Source: Rugalucina vietnamica (lineage: Eukaryota; Mollusca; Bivalvia; Lucinida; Lucinidae). From it: DNA of 64,000 nt. The translations under genes were made by a program, and so were the position numbers. Each line of letters starts with the position of its first letter. The stretch's first letter is position 1. Positions 51,753 through 63,699 of the stretch are shown piece by piece. The notes below the pieces were generated by a model. It saw only the letters and a list, made by a program, of their open reading frames with translations, was not told the DNA's origin and ran no database searches. The stretch covers positions 27,496,278 through 27,560,277 of the forward strand of contig OZ024876.1 in assembly GCA_964017185.1 (NCBI GenBank), given 5' to 3'.

Positions 51753-52886
51753 CTGGAATAATATGTTACTATATATATTGAATGTGTTTTATATTCAGAC
51801 GCACGTCAACTTTTTTATTGATTGTTGTTTTATTTTATTTTTTTTATCTTATTTTATTTTATTATTATTTTTTTTTTTTTTTGATCGTCTCGGTTTTCTG
51901 TATTGGGAATTTTTTTTTTTAATTTAATATATTTCCTCTTCAACACATACAGTCATATATTATATTAAAGACAGTATAACAAAACATAGCAAATATACTG
52001 TTGGTACAATGTGGACCTCAACATGGCAAAAAGTACCTTTGGTCAGTCAATTCTTATTTGTAGAGGACCACACAAAACTAAACAGTGAGTATCTTACTCA
52101 TATATATCAAAGTGATACTGTACGTGCAAGTATCTTAAACAATCCGCTAAGATAAGAGCTACTGAGCCTCGGAACCGTTTTTGGGATGTTTGCACAGTGT
52201 TCCAAAACTGCCCGAATGGGATCTTCTCCCTGTTGAAGCCAATAAAATTTTATAATATATGTGGTATATATACTGGGCAAATAAAGTTAAGGATCAAACA
52301 TTTATCGGGCAAATTTCCACAAGATTTCGAGCTGCTAGTAAAATGGAACATTTCTATAATCATAGTTATTCATTTTGTAAGATTTGTACACATATGAAAG
52401 TGCGATAAAACTGCTAACCCACCATATCGATGAAACATTGATTTATTGTCGATTGACCCAAAAATGCATCCTAAAATGTTTGATCCCTAATTCATTTTGA
52501 CCAGCATATATATTACTGTCATTGTTTATATCAAAACATGAATGTAATTTTACGAGCAAAATTCTGTTTGTATTGAAAAGAAATTAAATATAGGAAAAAA
52601 AACAACAAAGAACAAAACGTGTAAGAAAAAAGACATGGACGCTATTATGACTCAGAGCAGTGCAACCTCATACACAGCGCATGGAAACACTAGAAAATGA
52701 CCTTTATGGGTTTGTTACAAAAGCACCAGCGGAATTTCTATAAAGATAAAGTTTTTTTGCGTATGTGAATGTCACCCTACACTGTGCAGAAACGACTCCA
52801 CTCGGAGACAAAGCAAGACTAATGCACACCTATTTACACAATATACAACCTCGGTTGGCAAATATGACGTTAGATGCAACTATCAT

Positions 52887-55505
52887 CTACGGTACCATCA
52901 TCAACAGTCCCCTATATTTGTCCCACTCCTTCTCTAAGGCAGTCAGACTTTGGTTTTTAACAGCATTGTACTTCTGTATTTTATAGTTAAGCTTAACTAA
53001 TTTCAAAAAAGTATTCAAAGAGGGCAGTTTCTTTTCAATTTTCATACGAAATACATATCGTTTGTCGACTAATATCAATTCGTTTATGAGATTATCAAAA
53101 TTTGGTCCCCCAAAGATTATATTTTCGGCTTCGAAAATTACTTCCAGTTCACAATTATCTTGTAACATCAATTTAAGTTCATCCAAAATATTCTGTATGC
53201 TCACATTCCCAAAATATATGTTTAATAGTTTCAGTGGCTTGGTTACAAAATGTACACTTATCACTTTCCGCCAAATTTAGTTTATATAGGTAATGATTTA
53301 TGCCGAGAATCCTATGATTTATTCTGACTTGTAGCCATCTGAGACTTGCTTCTTTAGTCACCTTAAATGGTAGATTAAATACATTTTTCCACTGAAAGTT
53401 TGGTGCACTATCTAATTCCATACGCCATTTCGTAAGTGATTTAGGTAATGTATCTTTTAAATTAAGTTTATCATATATATTTCTACATCCTTTTTTATGT
53501 TTTAAAATATGTAGAAGCGGATATGGTAAAATCGGGTTATCTTGTCTATATAAGAAAGGAGCAAAATTAAAACTGAATATATAATCTTTAATACTTATTA
53601 CAATTCCCTCATATACTAAGAAATTAGTCGGTATTTGATATATTCTTTGAAAATCTACATGGCTTAGAATCTCTCCGTTTGAGTCCAATAAGTCATTTAT
53701 CGTTAAAATGCCCCTGTTTTCCCAACTTCTGTAAAATATGACATTGCCTCCGACCTTTATGAACTGATTATACCACAATGGAATAGTTAATAATTCTTTC
53801 CAGGAAACCGGTTTAACATTTTCTAAAAAGGTGTTTAAGCTTAAGATAACGTCTTTCCAAAATTCATTTTTTATATTTGCATTGTTTGTATTTATATATT
53901 TACCGCCATACTGTAAACATTCGTATATAGACGGATATTCTGTATTTAAGAACTCACTATATTTATTAATATTAAGCAATATTCTTCGTAACCAAGTCAG
54001 TTTTAACGATTTCATAAATGTACCAACTTCAGTCATTCTTAAGCCTCCCTCTGCATAATTTTGGGTAATAACGTTCCGTTTAATTTTATCAGGTTTCTTA
54101 TCCCATAAGTATTGATAAAACATCTTCTGTAACTCATCTACTTTTTGTTTTGATGGATTAGGTAAAGATAGAATGAGATGATATATCTTTGAAAGAGCAA
54201 GGCTTTCAATAACAGTAATTTTTCCTAAAGGAGTTAAAATGCGTTTTGACCAGTTTAAGAATATTTTTTTAATTTCCAAGAATTTCTCAGAATAGTTTAA
54301 ATCTACCATATCTTTCATATTATTAGTGAATTTAACCCCTAAAACACTGAATTCTGTTTCCCATTGTAAGTTTAACTCTTCACAGAACCGTAAAGTACTA
54401 GATTTTCTCGTGCCAATCCATACAACTTTAGTTTTGTCGATATTAACACAAAGGCCGGAGGCATTCGCATATATTTTTAAAATTTTCATACAATTTAATA
54501 AAGACTCTCGTGAGCCATCAAGGATTAGTGACGTATCATCAGCATATTGTGAAATTAGAAATTTAACACTGCCTATCGTTATGCCTTTAATGCCATCATG
54601 ACGTCGTATGAGGGTGGCTAAAATCTCAGCACATATAACAAAGAGATATGGTGACAGGGGGTCCCCCTGGCGACATCCTCTTTGTAAGTAGAACCATTCT
54701 GATAAGTGGCCATTCACGATTACACATGACTGACACTTGTTATAAAAAAGTTTAACCCATTTGATAAAAGATTCGCCAAAGTTATAGAAATGTAAAACAT
54801 TAAAAAGAAAATCCCATGAGACCGAATCGAAGGCTTTCTCAAAATCTATTAAAAGTAACATTCCTGGCAAGTTGTGTTCTTCTGTATATTGTAAAATGTC
54901 ATACAGTATTCTAATATTTTCACCAATATATCTCCCGGAAATGAAGCCGGTTTGTTCTGCATTAATAATCGACGGCAATATTAATTTCAGTCTTTCAGCT
55001 ATAGCAGCAGAAGCTAGTTTATATGAGGTATTTAGCAAAGATATGGGACGCCAATTTTTTAACAATAATTTATCCTTATTTCCTTTGGGGATGCATGTGA
55101 TTATTCCTCGTTTTAGAGAATCAGTCAGTTTTCCTTTATAAAAACATGAATTAACAGCTCTTACTAAAAAAATTCCTATATCCTTCCAAAAATATTTGAA
55201 AAACTCATAAGTAAATCCATCACTACCCGGGCTTGTGTTATTAGATGACTTTTTGAGACAATACAGGGTTTCTTCATATTTTATTGTGCCTTCTAGCAAT
55301 AGTTTTTTTCTTTTTCAGATAATTTCGGAACATTATCTTCAGAAAGTGTATTATATAAATCAATGTCAGTGGTATCTCTTTTGGAATACATTTTTTTATA
55401 AAAACACATTGTTTCAGTTACTATTTCATTCTGATCTGTTAAAAGTTGTCCATTTTCCTTTCGTAGACTATTCATGCATTTACTAACAAAAATCCTGTTT
55501 TCCAT
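52887..55505 (-). pseudogene. LINE ORF2 reverse transcriptase and C-terminal zinc knuckle, frameshifted
   Basis: Reverse transcriptase of an L1/Tx1-type LINE. Motifs: SPGSDGFTYEFFK, NWRPISLLNTSYKL, LIDFEKAFDSVSW (motif A), GCRQGDPLSPYLF, and QYADDTSLIL, whose YADD catalytic site is at 54535-54546. The C-terminal CTFC...H-FWEC knuckle is typical of L1-like ORF2. Frame breaks lie near 55300 (poly-T) and near 53190; the reading then resumes for about 100 residues. The main uninterrupted part is 706 codons. All breaks lie in or beside homopolymers or AT-rich tracts, so sequencing error is possible. Confidence 0.88.
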
Positions 55506-55514
55506 ATTGCAAAA

Positions 55515-56676
55515 CTATTTTGTAACTTTTTCCCCATCATTAATCCACCTTGCTTTCGACCTTATTTTCACACCTTCCATTTTAGTTTGCCGAATATCAT
55601 ATAATTCTTTTCTCTTTCTCTCTAATAATTCATAATCTATATTGGTATTTTTTTCAATATTATCGATTTCTTCTAATAATTTTATTTCTTTATCATTATT
55701 CTTTTTCTTTTTATATGTCGAATATGAAATTATCTTTCCTCTAATTTCCATTAGCAAAACATCAAAAAATAAAGCATCATCAATAGAAAAAGCAGAATTA
55801 TCAATTTGTGTATAAGAGTCTGAATAATTTTCGAAAATATTGTTTGCATAAAAACAAGTAGTTGTTTTTATTGTATCTTTAACCTCATTTACAAATATTT
55901 CATCTTTCAATAATGAATTGTTAAATTTCCAGTATGAGTTACCTTTCTTAAATTTTTTGAAATCAAACTTTAATAATATTAAAGAATGATCAGTTTTATA
56001 TCCCGGTAAAATTTTTGCTTCCTCAACACTTGTAAATAATCTTTCCAAAATCAGAAAATAGTCTAATCTTGCCTGTTGGTTTGTAGCTTTTCTTCTCCAT
56101 GTATACTGACGTTTTTCCAAATTTAATTCTTTCCAGACATCTAAAAGGTTCATTTCAATAATCATGTTAAGTACTTCCTCTCTCGCTTTTGGGTTATTTA
56201 TGTTAACATAATTTACCGAGTCCTCATTGGGGTTCAAGATTAAATTAAAATCACCTGCAATAATCAATTGTTTTTTCCGTGTCAATAATTTTATTTAGAA
56301 TAAACTTATAAAATTCTGGGTCGTCGCGATTCGGACCATAAATATTTATGAGTGTACAATTATTTCCTTCTATTTCGATATCTATAATCAGCAAATTACC
56401 ATTTTCGTCCTTAGATACACTGTTCACTTTACATTCGAAGTTGTTATTTAATAATATAGCTGCTCCTCTCGAGTTAGAAGCATAATTACTAAAGTAACAT
56501 TCAAAACCCCATTGTGTTCGAATATTGTTTTCTTCTTTACTTGTGAAATGTGTGTCTTGTAGAAAGTATATAGAATACTGTTTACTTTTAAGAAAATTAA
56601 AGGTATCAGCTCTTTTACTTTTATTGGAAAGGCCCTGGCAGTTCATACTTATCATAGTCATAGTAGAATTAGCCAT
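55515..56676 (-). pseudogene. LINE ORF2 endonuclease domain, frameshifted
   Basis: An apurinic-type endonuclease of the exonuclease III fold, which nicks target DNA to prime reverse transcription. Seen in order: SMNCQGLSNKSKR, FLQDTHFTSKEE, LINIYGPN, then in a second frame GDFNLILNPNED, RLDYFLI and TDHSLI. The break near 56265 falls in a T-run. It is followed by a coiled, Lys- and Glu-rich linker ending KARWINDGEK, where a second frame break occurs near 55520. Confidence 0.85.
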
Positions 56677-56999
56677 TTTGATTGTTTAAAATGATATTAG
56701 AGTCATTTTGCACCCCCACACGGACCACCACGGCACAGAGAAGCAATTCAGATACCAAGATTTTTTTTCCCAGGTATCCCCTTCCGAAACATTACGTAAT
56801 AAGTACATATTATATTTTATTTGCCAACCGAGCTCAAGACACAAAAACATGTATAACATAAATCTCATCGATACAACGGGGGAGAAAGTCTCGTATACAT
56901 AGCTTTATCAAATATTATTCTTTCATATATACAAAATACCATTTCACTAAAGCAGTGTGATTCAAAACAACTTGAAATTATAGGAAATATTTGACAACA

Positions 57000-57260
57000 C
57001 ATCATGAAACATGTCCGTGTAATGTATACCCCCTTATACCCCACTTTTATATTATAAAATCGGGGTACGCAGGGGTACACCTAGCCTTCTTTTTGCCGCC
57101 CAAAAACATAGACCACGGATACCCGTTAGAACCACCTCGACGAGGCGGTTCTAACCCGTACCCACAATGCACGTTCCGAAAAAAAATCAGAAAACGATAG
57201 ACAAAAATTCTAGTGAAATTTTTCAATTCTCACAGTATATTACACGGGCATGTTTCGATA
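57000..57260. mobile_element. MITE B copy
   Basis: CATCATGAAACATGTCCGTG at the left, ACGGGCATGTTTCGATAG at the right. The hairpin GAACCACCTCGACGAGGCGG is slightly mismatched. Confidence 0.7.
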
Positions 57261-58164
57261 GTGTTACAACTTACAAAATCGTTAATACCCCAAATCTATA
57301 CAAGCAACCCTCATACGTGTTCAAAAATATCTAAAAGAAGCTATGTTTGGTAGGCCTCTTTTGGTCGGACCAAATCAGAGTATGCCAGAGTCTTCTCGCA
57401 CGGCGCAGAGAGACGTAGGTGGGTCTTTTTCAAAAAAATGTGCACATTTGAGACTGTCTATAAAAAATGTAGCTGGACCTTTGGTAACACCGTGTCTTAG
57501 TCATATTTTTTGCATCTCAACAATAAGGGGTCAGTGCCGGACAGCCAAAAGTAATAATATTTGTGTACTCAACAAAGATTTTGGAGAGCTTATCATAAGA
57601 ATGCTGAACAACAAGTGGTGTTTCAACATGCCTTTAGAATGACTAAAAGAAATCACCTAAAAAGCAGACGGAAGTATGAAAAAGTCACCACGGACAGAAA
57701 AATGCACATTTTTGAAAAAAGACCCATGTGTCAACTTATTCAAAGTAATTTGCCTTCGTAAAATGCTTTTTAACCTGCTGCCATATTAGTTTCTCAATCG
57801 AACAGTTCCACCCAAGACGTCAGTTGACCGGTCAAATGGGTAGATAAATCGTGTATGTAAATTATAAAAGTATGTCTTAGTAGTCTCCCTTTGAATACTT
57901 CACGGTACAACTTTTGCTTTTATTTACCCCTTGCAAGCGTAAAACTGCTCGATTGCGACACTACATTTGTCGTTTTGGAAACGAAGATTTGAAATATGCT
58001 ACTGACATAATTGTTACTACGAGGACTGCAATATTCAAAGTTTGCTTTTACGACTGTAAATCTAGAAAAGTAACAAATGCATTTTCCCACAAAGAAAATT
58101 GTTGCCACACACGGAAACATGTGCCAGTGGCAAGAAAAACATAACATTATGGTTTAACATTAGT
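57261..58164. other. no gene confirmed
   Basis: Holds the inverted pair at 57418-57732. Frames at 57343-57642 (99 codons) and 57914-58144 (76 codons) have no motif I can name. Confidence 0.45.
57418..57732. repeat. short inverted repeat pair
   Basis: GGGTCTTTTTCAAAAAAATG at 57422 and its near-inverse CATTTTTGAAAAAAGACCC at 57713. The arms are about 35 bp. Spacer without known genes. Confidence 0.45.
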
Positions 58165-58372
58165 CCGAGTCGCGTCATGAAAACACCAAACCTTGTGATT
58201 TCCATACAAGTCTATGTACAAACCCAGACTGTAACTAGTAGACGCAAATTTTGAATTATACTATCCATGCCGCGTGAACAAGCGCGCCGATCAGCTTTGC
58301 AGTAACTGTGAAGCTAATACGCGACCCCGTCCCCGCATACATGAAATGTTGGCTATTTCATGACGCGGTTCA
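58165..58372. mobile_element. MITE A, diverged copy
   Basis: CGAGTCGCGTCATGAAAACACC at the left, TCATGACGCGGTTCA at the right. Stem AGCTTTGCAGTAACTGTGAAGCT. Confidence 0.65.
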
Positions 58373-58868
58373 TATGATGCCGAATGTTAACAAAATCGTG
58401 TATCTTTACAGTAATTAAAATATTGAACAACGCCATCAATTAAGTTTGGCCGAGTCAAGCAAAAATGATTCTCTTCACACTAATATTGGACTGATAAAAC
58501 CCAATAATTGGGGGTGCAGAGCAAGACTTGACACACCCATAACAAACTAATTCAATGCTAAAGCAAATTATTATTTCTACAAATCAACAACTTTCGACAT
58601 GCACCCGTCATTAGAGGACTTACATGTAGCATTTTCCGTTTTTTACCTGCTCTGGCCCGTTCACGTGCCGGATGCATAAGAACTTAAATGAACACGATTG
58701 TCTTATGCAAAGTGTGCTGGGGCAATAGATTAAGTTCGCATTATTGTCATTTTAGATCATTTTATTTATTTTGGATTATTTTTTATTCTATGCCAGAGAG
58801 ACTTCACTGGTGGTAAGTAAATTCAGCTTAGTTTTCGATGTTCAGATGCTTAAAAGGAAACATTATCG

Positions 58869-59325
58869 TACTGTTAATTTCCAATGAGCGTGGACAAACG
58901 AATTTACCTGTTTTTTTCAAACTGTAGTCAGTCAGTCAGTCAGTGTAGAAGAAAAATCAATACTGTCACTTGGATACTTACAGTATCAGTGCACAGAAAA
59001 ATCTATTGTTTGTCTTCATAATTATAACTCTATACATGGAAATATGATAACCAGAGAACACTAGAAATCCAAATCAAAACAAACTTCCTCAAATAAACTT
59101 TATACATACCTAAAGAAAGTGAAAATATGCAAATAAAATTGATATATAATGATTTCATGTTGTTTACTTCTTTTTTTTCTTTGCCTTGACCATGCTGAAT
59201 CACAAAGGGTAAATGTTCTAATTTAAGACACTTTGTGTAAATTGATTGGTCAGTATCTTACAAGTGAAGTCTTATCAATGAAACTTTTTACAATGATAGT
59301 CCATGCTCATTGGAAATTTACAGTA
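58869..59325. mobile_element. ~457-bp element with TACTGTTAATTTCC ends
   Basis: TACTGTTAATTTCCAATGAG at the left, inverted as CTCATTGGAAATTTACAGTA at the right, about 27 bp with two mismatches. TA tips would suit a Tc1/mariner-type target. AT-rich and non-coding. Confidence 0.6.
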
Positions 59326-60224
59326 CCTCTGTGCCGAATGCATGTCGCACCACGTGTCTACTCCTTATAGGTATGTCGGCGTACACCGGATATAGCGATT
59401 TTTCGCCGAAGGGGGCGTCAAGCAATGACGTTCAAGGTTAGTTTGTTTTTAAGCTTAACGTTGGAATCTGTGAAAATGTCAATGTGAATCAAGCCAAATG
59501 TTATAAAGTACAGTAGAGGGATAAGAAACACAAATCATATATCCGAATAGCATCGATACAACAATCGCTACATCCGGCGTACGTTGACAGGCGATGATTA
59601 TAGAAATTGAAAGGATTCGGTAAAAACCTCGCCTTTCGAAGCATATTTGACTGTAGTGCATATGTTGTAGCGGCTCCGACCTCAGACGGTCCGAAGATTA
59701 GACGAGTCCATTCCGCGCCACGCAATGGTTAATCAGACTGTAAAAATATTAACCACAGATATGAAGTGTTCGTTTTTGCAAAATTGAAGCACGTAACATA
59801 TATGAAAGATATGCGTGCGTTTTGTTTCGGATTGGGCGCGTCTTACCCATAGCACATCCAAGGTCAAAATCAGGTTTTATGGTTGATGTTTTGTGACTTC
59901 CGAGTCTAAAACTCGAGCAGGTCGTGACGGAGCCGCTTCCTGTATTGGGAATTTGTTTCTGATTGCGCCATGTCCTATCATTGCGCACCTTTAACATTTC
60001 ATTGTCCTTACTTTTCCCACTTGAATCCAGGGGTTGTAATTTAACTGAATCTTATTGTTACAGTATTGAGTCTTGCACTTTTTATTCGTACGATTCTTTT
60101 TGTGCCTGTATTGCTGTTTCATGTATCAAAGTCGGGTTGAATTACGGGCCCCGCCCCGTAAAGAAATATATGTACTGTTGCAGTTCCAAGTAAAGCTTCT
60201 ACGCAACTGTTCGTCCATCTGATA
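59326..60224. other. no gene seen
   Basis: An R 3' fragment lies at 59935-59995. The rest is unremarkable. Confidence 0.5.
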
Positions 60225-60432
60225 ACTGATGAACCGCTTATGTCTGAGCCTGCCCGGGAAAAGTGGTTCAAGTCAAACCATCAGAAACATACTCGTACAT
60301 GTCTAAGCCATATTAGTGGTTTTATTTGGAGCACGTTTTGGATACCATGGCATCCGGTAAAAATGGCGGCAAAGTCCCGACATGACCATAGCTATTGACT
60401 GGAAAGACTCAATTCAAATAAACAAACAAATC
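60225..60432 (+). mobile_element. tRNA-derived SINE, AAAC-type tail
   Basis: A B-box-like GTGGTTCAAGTCAAACC in the head, a body with AAAATGGCGGCAAAGTCCCG, and a tail of AAATAAACAAACAAATC. Related copies lie at 27640-27905 and, inverted, at 50055-50330. Confidence 0.6.
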
Positions 60433-60571
60433 ATTGTGGTGCCAGCCACTTTACTACGTATGCCCATCTCAGGATAAACAATGTTAGCTGTGCGTTGATT
60501 GTGTAAGAAAAAGGTTCGCGTTTCGTTTTACTATTATAGTTTATGCTACCTCGTGGTATTTTTAATCATTT

Positions 60572-60811
60572 GAGCCACCTCGTGGGAAAACCAACAATGT
60601 GGTTTCCGAACAGGTCTGACACAAACCGGCCTGTACAAGCACGGAAAAGAGCTAGAAGCTTTGAAATTTCGGATTTAAGTAGAAGAGGAATAATTATTGT
60701 ACTATCCGAGTAGCGAAAACAAAGGCGCTGATCAGCTTCGCAATTACTGCGAAGCTGATCTGCGCCTTTGTTTTCGCCTATGCAGATTGTTGGTTTTCCC
60801 ATGGGGCGGCT

Positions 60812-60813
<2 letters not shown>
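60572..60813. mobile_element. MITE A with adjoining T-run
   Basis: TGAGCCACCTCGTGGGAAAACC at the left, CCCATGGGGCGGCTCA at the right. Stem AGCTTCGCAATTACTGCGAAGC. A run of more than 40 T starts at the last A. Confidence 0.8.
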
Positions 60814-60856
<43 letters not shown>

Positions 60857-60857
60857 C
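60814..60857 (+). repeat. poly-T run at a MITE A edge
   Basis: A pure T homopolymer of over 40 bases immediately after the MITE terminus. The length is probably variable or uncertain in the assembly. Confidence 0.8.
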
Positions 60858-61084
60858 CAAACAGTGTGTGAACAGCTCGGTGTCTGCCTGACCACTGCTC
60901 TTGGCACAAATAAGCAATGTCTTATACCAAACACGCAGTGTAGCGCTCAGCAATATTTAAAGAACCATATTTAACTGAATATAGAAACAAAAAAAATCAA
61001 ACACGAAAGAAGGCGTCAAATATCCTGCAGCGTGATAAAAGTGATTATTTCAGGGAAATGAAAACACGCCTAATCCCTAAAAAT

Positions 61085-61215
61085 TGTATATGGCCACTGT
61101 TTCGTGTTCTAGGTAAAACTGAGAATGATCCTTTAAGAGCAATGAGCATATTTACGAGAAAGGTGATGGGCCATACCGCGGTTTCGGCTATTCAAGGTTT
61201 AGATTTGGCAACATT
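61085..61215. repeat. interspersed repeat G, inverted copy
   Basis: GATCCTTTAAGAGCAATGAG, then GGGCCATACCGCGGTTTCGGC, the reverse of the copies at 50 and 29605. Confidence 0.5.
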
Positions 61216-61505
61216 CAACGATTGAGCCAATTTGAAAGCGAATTAAGGTAATTTTGTAATTTTCAACAGGGTAGTCGATACAAAAAGACTTGTATAATCG
61301 AAATGGGCCAAATATATATATCAAACGTTGGTAAGATAATAAATTTAAATCGATAATAATTTTCTGATTTCTCAAAATACCCTTTCTGATCTCAAAGTAC
61401 CAAAAGTTCGTAAAATAAACACTGATTGACAATACATTTATTTTTTCGTAAAACGAAAAATTTTCGATGATCAAATGAAATACGTATCAGAATCAGATGA
61501 CAATG

Positions 61506-62520
61506 CGTTAGACCTGGGTCACACTATTTAATTACAAACAGTTGCGGATGGAATTTTTAAACGTTTTTGCGGGGTAAATTAATATTTGCATGTCTATAAC
61601 CTTTGAAAAAGGCTAGTTACACGGGTACAAAAGGATGGAAACGAATAACGATATAGATGATTTACATGTATTTGAATTATAAGCACAGAAACGGTATATA
61701 CGGATAAGATACTGATGTTGCCGGTTACTTGCGTATAAGGACGTTCGCTATCATTACGAAAACACGCCCATGCAATAAACAGAGATTTTTTAGCTTAAAA
61801 AAAAATCAGCTGAAAAATTTTGATATTTTTCTTTTTTTTGCTCAAAACATAGATTGTGGGCACACATTAGAACCGCCTCACCGAGGCAATTCTAATGGTA
61901 CCCACAATCTATGTTTTTGAGCAAAAATAAGAAAAATAGGTATACCCCTGCATACCCCAGTTTGGCTATATAAAAGTGGGGTTCAAGGGGGTATACATTA
62001 CACGGACATGTATATGGAGTAATCAATCACTGCTTTTGGTAGAGACACACTGGTACATTAATGCCCCTATCCGTAATGATTCTTATCTTTATTGTAATCA
62101 TCCGTAGCTATGCGTATCGTATACGCAACCATCCATAGCTGTGCGTATTGTATCCGCAGGGTTCGTAAGATGCACGTGCAATTTTTGAAAGAAAAAAATA
62201 ATAAAGATTCAAAATTCAGGTACAGGTAAAACATCAAAGTCGATACGTAATAACATGTTACTGAAGGCCATACGGACATGATAGGCACAGAAACGCACGG
62301 ATACTGACGATTGCGGAAAAGATACTATTCATTACGGATATAACGGATAGATACGATAAACCTATCTGCAGGCGACGGTGTATGATTCTGTGACTGTAAT
62401 TTGACCACAGACTGTGTTTGCTGACGCTATAGTGAACGCATCTTTACGCAAGTAACCGGCAACATCCGTATCATATCCGTAACTATCATATCATGCGAAT
62501 GCGTGTAAATTGCCTATCCG
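61506..62520. repeat. inverted-repeat unit rich in ATCCGTA motifs
   Basis: Starts ACCTGGGTCACACTA. GATGTTGCCGGTTACTTGCGT at 61717 is inverted at about 62450-62470. Many ATCCGTA/TACGGAT motifs lie in the right half, and a MITE B sits between the arms. A related start (TAGGTCACACTAACAC with ATCCGTA motifs) occurs at 8263-8380. The outer right end is not identified. Confidence 0.45.
61752..62011. mobile_element. MITE B copy
   Basis: CATTACGAAAACACGCCCATG at the left, TACACGGACATGTATATGG at the right. The hairpin is GAACCGCCTCACCGAGGC. It lies between the arms of the larger inverted-repeat unit at 61506-62520. Confidence 0.7.
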
Positions 62521-63171
62521 TTTCCACCATATAGGACTCTAATCTTACCGCATTCATAGGTAAAAGTGATGCATAAGTTATATAATTCTGCCCAAAATAT
62601 TTTTTTAAAAATCATCCGCAATTATACGTAACTGCTAGTGAAAGTCATTCATTCTACCAACTCGGTAGTAATGCGCCAATCTATTTGAAACACTTTTCAT
62701 CTTTAAATCAAAGGAGGGGGAGGGTCTCATATGCTTCCACGCACCAATTTTGTTCTTGTTTTGCATGGTAGACTGGACAAGTACCAATCTTTATCTTGTC
62801 CTGATATGGTGTTGCTCGGGAGAGATTTACATCACTTAAAGTTTGCAGTACTCACTCCGGTAGAAAGAATCGTTACGTCAATGGGAATAAGCAAAAGAAA
62901 AAAAGAAGAAACATTGAAGTGGTGACATCGTTTCTATGTACATGTAACTGGCTGTTCGCAAATGGTCGTTCGTGTTGTCATGGTTATGACCTGCCAGATG
63001 TGACGAGGCCGTTCCTATTAAACATCGAGTTATATCATGACGACCGTAGAAGGCGCTTCTGCATAACGACAACATTAATTACAATTTACTTTGATTAGCT
63101 AAATGTCATTTTTCCTCATTTTTACATCAGTCGTGGTATAAGCCAATTACCGATATTTCTGTCTGGCCTAA
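62521..63171. other. no gene seen
   Basis: A 64-codon plus frame (62731-62925) with a basic tail, no recognised family. Confidence 0.45.
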
Positions 63172-63424
63172 ATCATAACGAAAACCAAAGTTGTAAAAAT
63201 GGAAAAATTTTGGTTAAATGGTTTGATAATTATCTTATTATTGCTCAAAACATAGATTGTGGGTACATGTTTGAACCGCCTCGGCGAGGCGGTTCTAACG
63301 AGTATCCAAAATCTATGTTTTAGAACAAAATTAAGCAAAATACGTATACCCATAGATTCCCCAGTTTTGGTATATAAAAGTGGTGTTTAAGGGGTATATT
63401 TTACATGAAAATGTTATCATGATG
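63172..63424. mobile_element. MITE B copy
   Basis: The hairpin GAACCGCCTCGGCGAGGCGG is perfect. Arms ACATAGATTGTGGGTAC and GAGTATCCAAAATCTATG. The outer left end is degraded. Confidence 0.7.
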
Positions 63425-63493
63425 TTTTATCAGATTTCACAAGAACAAACCTGTGCCTGCCAAAAACTGCCATCGGAAGGATGCCAATAATTT

Positions 63494-63699
63494 TAGAGTC
63501 ACCGCATGGGAAAACCAACAATCGGCATAGGCGAAAACAAAGGCGCAGCAGCCTTTGTTTTCGCTACACGGATAGTACAATTCCTCTACTTTCTAAATCC
63601 AAAATTTCCAGCATCTAACCATCTTCTGTGAGTGTACAGCCCGGTTTGTGTCGGACCTGGTTGGAACCCAAATTGTTAGTTTGTTCATGCACAGACTCA
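63494..63699. mobile_element. MITE A, deleted stem
   Basis: GAGTCACCGCATGGGAAAACC at the left, TTGTTCATGCACAGACTCA at the right. The palindrome is collapsed to AACAAAGGCGCAGCAGCCTTTG. Confidence 0.65.

Larger units (their letters stand above)
51911..56695 (-). mobile_element. L1/Tx1-type LINE, 5' truncated, with broken ORF2
   Basis: A non-LTR retrotransposon read on the minus strand: ORF2 from 56676 to 52887, then about 1 kb of 3' UTR ending in a 12-A tract (51911-51922). No ORF1 is present upstream of ORF2, so the copy is truncated or ORF1 has decayed. The 3' end abuts a fragment of repeat R at about 51885-51910. I saw no target-site duplication. Confidence 0.85.

Noticed and set aside
60566-60934. 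Long open frames through MITE A copies (also at 17961, 19081, 27034, 30511), with repeated similar peptides
   Set aside because: The shared peptide is just the translation of the MITE's palindrome and right arm. It occurs on both strands and is cut at different places in each copy.
61970-61985. TATATAAAAG inside MITE B copies as a real promoter
   Set aside because: Present in most copies as part of the arm sequence, with no gene downstream in that orientation.
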